From the NCBI GenBank assembly GCA_023375785.1, contig SZWC01016233.1, positions 32,028 to 52,519 on the forward strand: a DNA stretch of 20,492 nt, written 5' to 3'. The notes beneath the pieces were generated by a model that was not told the origin of the DNA, did no database searches, and saw only the letters and a program-made list of their open reading frames with translations. Position numbers and translations under genes: made by a program. This stretch comes from Penium margaritaceum. Its lineage: Eukaryota > Streptophyta > Zygnematophyceae > Desmidiales > Peniaceae. This document shows positions 8,401-17,089 of the stretch, one piece after another (positions within the stretch are counted from its first letter, which is position 1; each line of letters opens with the position of its first letter).

Positions 8401-9350
8401 GCACACAGGAGACTTGCAGGAGCGCGTTGTCAACATGGCCAAGGGAGGAAGCACTGATCTGGAGCTCTGGCACCAACGGTTGGGGAATTCGGCACCCGCA
8501 ACTGTTAAGGAGATGGCGAAGCACGACATTGTGCGCAGCCTCGTCATCGACAGTGCAGCAGACGTGGGAGCAGATGTAGCCACACACAAAAAGTGTGAGC
8601 CTTGCATTTTGGACAAGGCTTGGTGCAAGCCGTTCAACGAGAATGCGACTCGTGCAAAAGACTTGCTGGAGGTTGTACACAACGACATGTGTGGACCATT
8701 CAAAACACCATCATACAGCGGCTTGAGATACTTTGTCATCTTCATCGATGACTGCAACAAGAATCTCTTTGTGTACTTCATGAAGCGAGGTCTAGGACCG
8801 GCTGAAGGAGTACACTGTAGCGGTGGAGAGGCAGACTGGCCGGATGGTCAAAGTACTACATAGCGATAATGGTGGAGAGTACGTGGGCTGTAGCGGATGG
8901 ATGAAACAGCAGGACATCAAGTTGGAACCTACTATGCCATACTTGCCACAGTCCAACGGAGTGGCAAAGCGGGCAAACCAGACGCTGCTAAACATGGTAT
9001 GGACCATGCTTGTGGATGCGGGGTTGCCGTGAGAGTTCTGGACAGAGGCTGTACGGAGAGCGAGCTACACCATCAACCTCACCCCATTTGCAGTGATGAA
9101 GGGTAAGGACAGCTGGGAGACACCGCATGAGGTTTGGAGCAGGCACAAGATGAACGTGGCGTACCTGAAGGTGTTTGGATGCAATGCACACGCAATGGTT
9201 TAGGCGGCGTAGTATCGTTACAGCAAGCTAGAACCGCAGGCAAAGCCGTGTTTGGCTACAAGAGCGTGCAAAAGGCGTATCGGCTCTAGGACTTGCATAC
9301 GCGTGAGATCATCTGCAGCCGTGACGTCGAGTTCAACCAGTAGTAGAGCT
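8401..9350 (+). pseudogene. int: Copia GAG-pre-integrase and integrase, copy B
   Basis: The zinc-binding pre-integrase part reads LELWHQRLGN (from 8459) with C-x2-C at 8594-8605; the usual GH after RL is GN, so one zinc ligand is probably lost. In the catalytic core, the first Asp is at 8684-8686 (HNDMCGP). A frameshift lies between about 8790 and 8823. The second Asp is at 8865-8867 (LHSDNGGEY). The position of the catalytic Glu, in NGVAxRAN, is Lys (AAG, 8967-8969). The C-terminal part continues (EFWTEAVRRASYTINLTP; FGYKSVQKAYRL; REIICSRDVEFNQ) across stops at 9030, 9201, 9210, 9287 and 9341-9346 and a second frameshift near 9250. The enzyme would have joined cDNA to host DNA; this copy cannot. 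Confidence 0.88.
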
Positions 9351-9845
9351 TCAGCAGCAGCAGCAACGACATGAGCGTTGGGAACACTCCAAAACAGGGG
9401 GAGTGGTTCCATCTCCTTGACTACGAGAAGGAGCCGGCAAACATGGACGTCAAGGATGTCGCATCAAAGCGCGGCGGTGCAGCAGATGCAACAGAAGATG
9501 CAGAGGACTCCGACGACGATGTAGCTGGGCTGGAGATCTGATGAAAAGATCCATCGGAGGAGGTACTGTGCGTGCTGAAGCGTGTACTCCCGATGGATTT
9601 CGCATCCGACATCGGAGAAAAATCCTCTGGATGTACCGTCCGTCCGGTCGGTGTTTTGCTGGAGAGGTAGATACCTTCGAGGGGGGGGGGTTGGTCAATA
9701 CTTCACTTGAGCAAGAGGAGTTAGAAGGATCATAGCAGAGCGATGAGGTGCCAACAAAACTGCCGCGCCGTAGCATGAGGCAGCTGAGAGCAGGGAAGCG
9801 GTTCGACGCAGGCACCAGACGATGGATCGACCTGACGTGGTGCAT
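9351..9845 (+). pseudogene. Integrase to reverse transcriptase linker, copy B
   Basis: This acidic and low-complexity stretch (SFSSSSNDMSVGN; ATEDAEDSDDDVAG) lies where Copia polyproteins have a variable linker. It contains stops (TGATGA at 9539-9544, TAG at 9667) and a run of ten G at 9681-9690. Near its end the typical lead-in to reverse transcriptase appears (SDEVPTKLPRRSMRQ). No domain is recognisable. Confidence 0.6.
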
Positions 9846-10638
9846 GCTTGTTGCATCAACGGAGCCAACAACTGTACAAAAGGTGCCTGCGCAGCCCTAA
9901 GGGAAGCAATGGGACATCACCATCAAGTTGGAGTTGGCGTCCATTGCTGAAAATGACACGTGGGAGCTTGTTGGCAGGCCAAAAGACGCCAAGGTTATCA
10001 GCTCCAAGTGGGTCTTCAAGACCAAGTTCACAAAAGGAGGTGTGGCGGACAAGCACAAGACGTAGCTCGTGGGGAAGGGATACGCACAGCGTAAGGGCAC
10101 GCATTATGATGAGAGGTTTGCCTCCGTCGCCAAGTTCATGAGCATGAGCATGAGCATGAGCATCCGGGCGATCATTGCGGTGGCAGCGGCGAAGGATATG
10201 GAGCTCCACCAGATGAACGTAAAGACGGTCTTCCTTAATGGCATCATCGACAAAAAAATCTTCATGGAGGTACCGGAGGGGGCGGAGGTGCCGGAGGGCA
10301 AGGTGTGCAAGCTACAGAAACATTTGTATGGACTAAAACAATTGTCCCGATGCTGGTACAAATAGATGGAAAACTTCATGGTACAACTCGGCTTCAAGCG
10401 TTGTGAGGCGCATCACAGCGTGTACGTGTGGTGGAGCAAAAAGCTTCATCATATTATTACAGTCTACGTGGACGATCTGATTGTGTGCTCTGCAGACCTG
10501 CCGAGTCTACAGCAGTTGAAAGAACAGCTGAGCAACAGGTTCCAGATGTCGGACATGAGGGAGCTGGAGTTCTACCTCGGGGTGAGCATTACGCAAAACC
10601 AGAGGGTGCACACGCTTGAGCTGGGGCAGGCCAAATAG
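9846..10638 (+). pseudogene. Copia reverse transcriptase, copy B
   Basis: RVT_2 family, one frame throughout. Visible blocks are LELASIAENDTWELV, SSKWVFKTKF, GYAQRKGTHYDERFASVAKF, then QMNVKTVFLNG (motif A), YGLKQLSRCWYK, YVDD at 10465-10476 (motif with two catalytic Asp, intact) and MRELEFYLGVSI. The first catalytic Asp, normally in QMDVKTAFLNG, is Asn (AAC, 10216-10218). Stops are TAA at 9898-9900 and TAG at 10063-10065, 10363-10365 and 10636-10638. A run of four ATGAGC units at 10138-10161 adds Met-Ser pairs between the KF and SIR motifs that normally lie next to each other. The family call is certain; the enzyme is dead. Confidence 0.92.
10138..10161 (+). repeat. (ATGAGC)4 microsatellite inside reverse transcriptase
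   Basis: Four perfect hexamers encode Met-Ser-Met-Ser-Met-Ser-Met-Ser. Related Copia proteins have a single F-x-SIR here, so three extra units (18 bp, in frame) seem to have been gained by slippage. Confidence 0.8.
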
Positions 10639-10886
10639 GTGGCCAAGGTGCTGAAGCGGTACTGCATCGAGGACTACGAACCAGTCTGCAAACCTGTCTC
10701 CACGACATGTGAACAAAGTGTGACAATCGCGCCGCAAACAAAAGAAGAGCGGGAAGATATGGCAGGGGTGCCCTACCAATCGGCGGTGGGCAGCCTCATG
10801 TACACCATGGTGGCAAATCGACCGGACCTGGCCTACATGGTGGGCCAAGAGAGCAGATACGTGGCTGATCCAGGGCCACTACACTA
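10639..10886 (+). pseudogene. Copia RNase H domain, N-terminal part only, copy B
   Basis: The connection and RNase H lead-in follow the reverse transcriptase: [16 protein letters not shown], then [20 protein letters not shown] and [12 protein letters not shown]. Family members continue with a tryptophan-rich helix and the catalytic DADWAGD region; here the sequence breaks after LHY and enters the hexamer array. The frame stays open to 12783, producing a 714-residue artificial fusion of RNase H start with a long Asp-Ser repeat. None of the catalytic acidic residues of RNase H are present. Confidence 0.85.
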
Positions 10887-12924
10887 CTCCGAATGTGACT
10901 TTAAGTTCGACTCCGACTCCGACTCCGACTCTGACTCTGACTCCAACTCTGAATCCAACTCCGACTCCGACTCCGGCTCCGACTACAATTCCCACGCCGA
11001 CTCCGACTTAGACTCCGACTCTGACTCTGACTCTTACTCTGACTCCGACCCCGACTCCGACTCTGACCCCAGCTTCGATTCTAACTCCGACTCTGACTCC
11101 GACTCTGACTCTGACTCCGAGTCCCGCTCCAACTCCAAATTTGACTCCGGCTCCGACTCCGACTCCGACTCGGACTCTGAATCCAACTCCAACTCGGACT
11201 CCGACTCTGACTTCGCCTCCGCTTCCAACTCCGACTTTGACTCCGTCTCCGACTCTGACTTCAACTTCGACTCTGAATCCACCTCCGACTCTGACTTCGA
11301 CTCCGACTCCGAATCCACCTCCGACTCTGACTGCAACTCCAACTCCTACTCCGACTTTGACCACAACCTCGACCCAGAGTCCAAATCCAAATCTGCCTCT
11401 GACTCCGACTATGACTACAACCTCGACTCAGAGTCCAAATCCAACTTTGCTTCTGACTCCGACTATGACTCTGACTTCGACTCCGACTCCGACTCTAACT
11501 CTGAGTCCACATCAAACTCCAAATCCGCCTCGGAGTCCGATTCCGGCTCCAATTTCGACTCCGACACTGACTCCAACTCCGACTCTGACTTTGACTCGGA
11601 CTCCGACTCTGACTCTGCCTCTCTCTCCGACTCTGACTACAACTCCGACTCCGACTCCGACTCGAACTCGGACTCTGATTCCCACTCCGACTACGACTCT
11701 GAGTTTGACTCTGACTTTGACTCTGACATCGACCCGAACTCCGATTCTGACTCTGACTCAGACTCCGATTCCAACTTTGACTCCGAATCTGACTCCGACT
11801 TTGACTCCGATGCCGACTCTGAATCCGTCTCCGACATTAACTCCAACTTTGACCTCGAATCCGTCTCCAACTCCGGCTCCGACTCTGACTCCGACTCTGA
11901 CTCCGACTCTGAGTCCAACTCTGACTCCTCCAACTCTCACTCTGACTCGGACTCCGACGGAGATTCCGAGTCCTACGATGACTTGGATTTTGACCCCAAC
12001 TCCGACTCTGATTCCAGCTCCGACTCTGACTTCGACTCCGACTCCGAATCCACCTCCGACTCTGACTGCAACTCCAACTCCGACTCCGAATTTGACCACA
12101 ACCTCGACTCAGAGTCCAAATCCAACTCTGCCTCTGAATCCGACTATGACTACAACCTCGACTCAGAGTCCAAATCCAACTTTGCTTCTGACTCCGACTA
12201 TGACTCTGACTTCGACTCCGACTCCGACTCTAACTCTGAGTCCACATCAAACTCCAAATCCGCCTTGGAGTCCGATTCCGGCTCCAATTTCGACTCCGAC
12301 ACTGACTCCAACTCCGACTCTGACTTTGACTCGGACTCCGACTCTGACTCTGCCTCTCTCTCCGACTCTGACTCCAACTCCGACTCCGACTCCGACTCGA
12401 ACTCGGACTCTGATTCCCACTCCGACTACGACTCTGAGTTCGACTCCGACTTTGACTCTGACATCGACCCGAACTCCGATTCTGACTCTGACTCAGACTC
12501 CGACTACAACTTTGACTCCGAATCTGACTCCGACTTTGACTCCGATGCCGACTCTGAATCCGTCTCCGACATTAACTCCAACTTTGACCTCGAATCCGTC
12601 TCCAACTCCGGCTCCGACTCTGACTCCGACTCTGACTCCGACTCTGACTCCAACTCTGACTCCTCCAACTCTCACTCTGACTCGGACTCCGACGGAGATT
12701 CCGAGTCCTACGATGACTTGGATTTTGACCCCAACTCCGACTCTGATTCCAGCTCCGACTCAAAACTCCGACTCCAACTCTGACTCCAACTCAGACTCCG
12801 ACTCCAACTGACGCTCTGACTCCAACTCAGGCTCCGGCTCCAACCTGACTGTGATTCGGAATCCAAATCCAAATTTGAGGTCAAATTGGACTTTTATTGC
12901 AATTCTGAATCCGAATCTGACTGC
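10887..12924. repeat. GACTCC hexanucleotide array 2 (2.0 kb)
   Basis: Same consensus and same variant spectrum as array 1, in the same orientation. The first units are degenerate (GAATGT, GACTTT), then regular. From about 12780 to 12924 it becomes degenerate again, ending in GAATCTGACTGC directly before the TG of LTR C. The left edge is a break in the RNase H of copy B. It holds a 735-bp tandem duplication. The plus-strand Asp-Ser frame stays open for most of its length, unlike array 1, where phase shifts are frequent. Confidence 0.95.
11292..12761 (+). repeat. 735-bp tandem segmental duplication within array 2
   Basis: Copies lie at 11292-12026 and 12027-12761. Two rare landmarks fix the offset: CCACAACCTC at 11361 and 12096, and GACGGAGATTCCGAG at 11956 and 12691, both 735 apart. 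The two copies differ at only a modest number of positions by eye, far fewer than neighbouring hexamer stretches differ from one another. The length is a multiple of 3 but not of 6, so the hexamer phase is set back by half a unit while the reading frame is kept. Confidence 0.9.
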
Positions 12925-13790
12925 TGTATTTCACCCATTAGCATGCCCGGCTGCGGTGCCGGAAGGCGTCGACAAGCCACTGGAGGTGAGAGAATTCTCG
13001 CATTTTCCTCTAGCCGCCTTGAGGGTACGTTAAATATAGATTGGATCCAAGTTGCAAAATGCTGAAAAAATGCTGAATTTGGTGCAACTTGAATTGATGG
13101 AATCAGACAAGTAACTAGGGAGATATGAGCTTACAAAATCGGGATGTGCGTGGCGGCTCGGGGAGTTTGCCTCGATTTGACTGCCGGTAGAAAATCTGCC
13201 AGAATGAGTAACAAAAGACCATCTAACGAACTAACCACGGAATCGTGCCAAGTTGTTCTAGTGGATGATCAGCCGGAATTCAGTAGTACAAATTGTTACA
13301 GGGGGACTTCGCCAAAATCCTGGCTCGGAGTCCGTCACATATTAGTATAGTTTGTTAGTCAGGGACTATAGTTAACATTCTGGCTGCAGGTCCGCGGACA
13401 GGTTTTGAACCACTTCAATCTCCATCACCAAACACCATCAGTAACTCATCAAAATCCAACCCAAAGCACAGGGATCACCGCCACTATGTACAAGGACATC
13501 TGCGCCTGAGGAAAGGCATTTTGATGGGTCCTTGATGTGCGAGGGCGCTTCGGTGGGCGGACACCACGTGCGACCCCTAACTGAGCGATTGGATTGTTGT
13601 GCTGTGCTTTGGCGGGTGGGCACAACGCGCGCGGCTAATGGAGCGGCTGGATTGCTGTGCCGTGCTTTGGCTAACGTAGAGGGAGCTACACTGAACTGAA
13701 TCACACGCAGATTGGGACTAGTCCTACAACTCGTCACTTCATATCCATGTCCAAAAACAAACACAAAATGCCATTATTCTATTTGCAAAA
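12925..13790 (+). mobile_element. LTR of Copia copy C, 3'-truncated and diverged
   Basis: It aligns with LTRs A and B from its first bases (TGTATTTCACCC, then GCATGCCC...TGCCGGAAGGCGTCGAC) through the tandem repeat pair (13286-13344 and 13345-13399, ending GGTCCGCGGAC) to the bases after the promoter (CATATCCATGT near 13740, TTTGCAAA near 13784). The TATA box has become TACAACT (13725-13731). The last 120 or so bases, primer site and interior are missing. It is clearly more diverged from A and B than those are from each other, so it represents an older insertion or another subfamily. Confidence 0.8.
13286..13399 (+). repeat. Tandem pair of ~58-bp repeats in LTR C
   Basis: Counterparts of the pairs in LTRs A and B, with the second unit ending in the same GGTCCGCGGAC. 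Retention in this older copy suggests the duplication was ancestral to the family. Confidence 0.55.
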
Positions 13791-14430
13791 AGTGAATAAT
13801 GGCAGCCCAAGAGCTACCGGCAACATGCAAAACTGGGCAAAGAACGGGGACGCGATGGGCAATGTCTTGACTGAACTTGCTCTCAACGAAGAGAGCCTCA
13901 CATGACACAATGACACGAGGACTCTCTTCATCTCAGAAACGCCATGCCTTGGACTGTGGCGAGACAGCAATGAACGGGCTGAGACGCCCACGTGAGAAGT
14001 GCTTCCCATCGCGCAGGTCCTCAGGGAGCTGGCCACCGGCAACGCAACCCCAAACCCGCGCAAGGCGCAAGTCATCGTGACGGTGGTACCAGCGTTCGTA
14101 CGAGTGATGTGGTGTGGAAGGTTTCCATGAGGAAACCAGTTCATGTACTTCATGACCTCATAAGCAAAGGCTTCAAATAAGCCAGAATCGACCAGCATGG
14201 TGTGAACCCCATCTGCAAGAGTGCGGTTCCAACGTTCAGAAATGTCGTTTCACTAAGGAGAATAGGGTGCGGATGTCTCAAATTGGACATTGACCGATGC
14301 AAGAAAACGTAGGTTGGATATAATGAACTCACCACCGCGATCGGGGTGAAACACCTGCAGCTTGCGTTGGCAGGCGTGCTTTGCCCTGGACAAGCTATGA
14401 TTGTTTGACCGACATCACTCTTGAGAAGGA
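13791..14430 (-). pseudogene. int: Copia integrase, C-terminal two thirds, copy E
   Basis: This belongs to a different Copia family from copies A and B. After a frameshift near 14400 the minus strand reads KLQVFHPDRGGEF, with the second catalytic Asp at 14340-14342. SAPYSP and two adjacent stops (TAG 14253-14255, TGA 14250-14252) come next, then NDISERWNRTL with the catalytic Glu at 14235-14237, 35 codons away. GVHTMLVDSGLFEAFAYEV and a second frameshift near 14090 lead to LARVWGCVA, SPQSKAWRF, a TGA where family members have Trp, and PRVIVSCEALFVESKFSQD. Homology stops near 13800, next to the cut end of LTR C. The DDE triad is present, but the frame is broken in several places. Confidence 0.82.
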
Positions 14431-15139
14431 GAGGAAAGATCCAACGGAAGCGAGAATAGTCGTCGGTCAGACAGAGGACATAACGACCGCCACCGAGGAC
14501 ATCAACTGGGAACGGTCCCATGACATCAGCATGGACAAGAGCGAGTGGCACATGGGTACAAGACGAAAGCGTAGGAGCGACATGGGCGTGAGTAGTGGTT
14601 GCGCTGGATGCACTAGGTGCAAACAGAGGCACACAATACATTTTATCAGCAGGAAGGCCACGGAGCACAACCCATCCAGACGACTGCAACGAAAAGACAT
14701 CCACGCCACGAGACGCGATGAAGTCCATACCTTGATCATCGAGGGTAGTGACCGACAGTAGGCACACCTCAAGTGCGGGTACATACAGTACATCAGGCAG
14801 GAAGATGTCAACACAGGGACCTACAAAGCCCACGACACCAACGCCCTGGACAGGTAGCATCTGACCTAAACCAATACGAACAAGACGGATATCCCCGACA
14901 GGTCCTAACGACGCGAATGCAACATGGGAAGAGGTCATGTTGTGAGTGGCTCCAGAGTCGAGAATCCAAAAACCACGAGAAATACGGACACGAGAAGAAA
15001 TGTGACATGCAGCAACAACTCCTGAAAATGCGGCCGACGATGGTACACGACCCAAACAATGTGCCGACAGACGCGGGCACGGGACACGTTGCGAATCCTC
15101 AGTCCACGCATCACCCACACCTTGAACGGCCAACGACAC
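14431..15139 (-). pseudogene. Copia protease and integrase N-terminal part, copy E
   Basis: One open frame. The aspartic protease is well preserved: FWILDSGATHNMTS with Asp-Ser-Gly at 14951-14959, then VDIFLPDVLYVPALEVCLLS and a typical C-terminal stretch ending LRGLPADKMYCVPL. The usual GAG-pre-integrase segment (HRRLGH and two C-x2-C ligands) is not there; the frame passes through a Ser/Thr-rich linker straight into the integrase core, LALVHADVMGPFPVD with the first catalytic Asp at 14525-14527 and YVLCLTDDYSRFRWIFPL. Upstream of about 15100 no zinc knuckle could be found. Stops and frameshifts downstream make it a pseudogene. Confidence 0.85.
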
Positions 15140-15880
15140 GCTCCCCGAAGGGATCCATACGAATCACAACAGTGATTGCTAAACTCTACCGCCAAACTCA
15201 CAACACAAGAGGCATCGAACGGTTGATGCTGAAGCTAACACGCAGGTGATGGAGAATCCATGTGCAACTGATGGAGTCCGGACGTGGCCGTCGAAGGAAA
15301 GGGACAAAGAGCATTGGTGGCGGATGTTAAAGTGGACAGCTACAAAGGAGGAGTACACACTGCCGAAGGTGGTCCGACGAATGCTGGAACTGAGTAAGGC
15401 AGCACCCAAGAGGTGCTCGGTGGTAGCAGAACGAATGATGTCATGCCGCCGAAGAAACGACAGTGATGCGGACAGCCGTGAGATAAAGGGTGGATGGTCC
15501 CTTTCCCTTGGTACGTGCAATGTGTGTCATTACACGATTGCTAATCCTACAAGTGTGGGATCTTCCATCGTGCCTGGGCAAGCCCCGAGTATACGGGTCT
15601 CGACCAAAGTGGGAAAATGCTACATGCCAAGTTCTGAACTCACAAATGGTGGTCTCCCAAGACAGTGGGACAAACCCCCATGTGTTTTGGTCTTGACCAA
15701 ATGGGGAGAGACACAGAGGAATGGTAGGAGAGAAAGATAAACAAATGCAAAAGGAGGGGAAAGAAAGAAGAGAAAAAAAACAATGATGGAAAGCAAAGAA
15801 AAAGAGATGACTGAAAAAGAGCATAACAGCCGCGAGGGTTGTAAACGAGAGACGGCTGCCAAATGGGTGGACCCGGGTTC
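15140..15880 (-). other. Upstream region of copy E, no gene recognised
   Basis: On the minus strand this would hold gag and LTR of copy E, but I find no CCHC knuckle, no TGGTATCA-type site and no half-tRNA primer site. A polypyrimidine-rich stretch on the minus strand spans about 15720-15830. Two similar blocks, GTCTCGACCAAAGTGGG at 15597 and GTCTTGACCAAATGGGG at 15690, form a short direct repeat. Confidence 0.4.
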
Positions 15881-16870
15881 ACTTATTTTTGGGTTACATA
15901 GTAACCTATTACAATCGGTTCGTGGCCAAAAGATGCTTCAAGAAAATCGTGATTGGTGGATCGGTCGTTTTTCTGCCATATCCGCAATCAGGGCGCAAGA
16001 ATCAGTCGGACTGTATGCCCCCCCATGTCCGCGGACGCCTAGGTGAGGTCGGTCCAGACGGAAAAAAATCACGGACATCGACCTAGAATTCTGGACAGAT
16101 CCCGGATAGAACGGAATGAGCAGTCCGACGCTAGGATAGAATGGTACGGACTGTACGTTTAGGCCCTCCAGTCGCTCCCCCTTGGCCTCGCCCTTTGCTG
16201 TTTCACAGAACTGGTCATAATACTAAACTCTTGGGACTCGTTCATCCGGCTTAAAGCAGGGTCAAAATGCAGTTGAAAGAAAAGAAATTCAACCACATTC
16301 ATACAATAAAGTAAGTAAATCAAGTTATTCCTATAATTACGTCATAATAATTTTTATGAAATAAGGAAACACTCAAGATTCATCCAAATGTCTCAAAGAT
16401 AATGTTTTATCAAGCGAAGCTCATAATAAACGTGTGAGACTATCATGTTCAAAATACAAGAACAAGTTAACATAATTTAAATGAATCAATCATCAGATAA
16501 AACCATATTCATAAAAAGGAGAAGAAATACCTTTTGAGGCTCTTGTTCAATATGTTGGTGAATTGTTATACATAATACTATACTTTCAAGCGCATTCGTT
16601 CACTTTATGGTTTTTTTTTTTTTCGCTTTACATCCAAAACAGCTGGAAAAAAAACTAGCGTAGCTTGATGTAGTTTAGAAAGAGTTTGCCTAAATCATAC
16701 ACAATGGGCAACAAGCAATTAGTTTGAACGAACAAGGGTGACATTTTGGCAGACCATTTACAACCAGTTTTTGTTTCCATGGATGAAGTAAATTCTCATG
16801 GCAAACCTTCCATTATGTGGTCCAGGTTGCAGGCAATGATTTAGCCTCTTAAGAGATACCAATATGAATA
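15881..16870. other. Non-coding spacer, partly AT-rich
   Basis: No coding frame of interest. 15980-16160 is GC-rich with repeated GTCGGACTG/CGGACTGTA motifs in both orientations. 16250-16760 is clearly AT-rich, with a run of 13 T at 16611-16623. The stretch is bracketed by a 16-bp inverted repeat (15891-15906 and 16880-16895). Confidence 0.5.
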
Positions 16871-16895
16871 CTTTTGCTCGGTTACTATGTAACCC
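15891..16895. repeat. 16-bp inverted repeat bracketing ~1 kb
   Basis: GGGTTACATAGTAACC at 15891-15906 and its exact reverse complement GGTTACTATGTAACCC at 16880-16895. Each half is itself nearly palindromic. Homology does not extend beyond the 16 bases on either side. It could be the ends of a small DNA transposon, but no target duplication was found. Confidence 0.4.
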
Positions 16896-16977
16896 TATGC
16901 ACGCTTTGCGGGCAACACCTACCTCTTGTTTCTTCTTGTTTGTGCTTTGTGTCTTGAGCACCAAGCCAAGTCCTGCC

Positions 16978-17033
16978 ACGGGCTCGTGGTTAACGAGCTC
17001 GTCGTGCGATGGGCCTGTTGACCACGAGCCCGT
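16978..17033. repeat. 17-bp stem-loop
   Basis: ACGGGCTCGTGGTTAAC (16978-16994) pairs with GTTGACCACGAGCCCGT (17017-17033) with a single mismatch and a 22-base loop. No T-run follows, so a terminator is unlikely. Confidence 0.55.
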
Positions 17034-17089
17034 CAGCAACAAAGTGACGAGCTGGCGAGGAGCAACAGGAAGCTGCAATGAAGCTTCCC

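Larger units (their letters stand above)
6123..10886 (+). mobile_element. Ty1/copia retrotransposon, copy B, 3'-truncated
   Basis: The order is LTR, primer site, gag, protease remnant, GAG-pre-integrase, integrase, reverse transcriptase, partial RNase H. Integrase before reverse transcriptase is diagnostic for Copia. The element ends inside RNase H where array 2 starts, so the rest of RNase H, the polypurine tract and the 3' LTR are missing. LTR C downstream is less like LTR B than LTR A is, so it is probably not B's own 3' LTR. Stops, frameshifts and catalytic substitutions make it inactive. Confidence 0.9.

Noticed and set aside
9681-9690. Run of ten G as a programmed frameshift site
   Set aside because: It lies in a linker with stops in the same frame on both sides; a slippage-prone homopolymer in a pseudogene is enough to explain it.
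12925-13790. LTR C as the 3' LTR of copy B
   Set aside because: LTR B resembles LTR A much more than LTR C; the two LTRs of one insertion start identical, so C should be the closest match.
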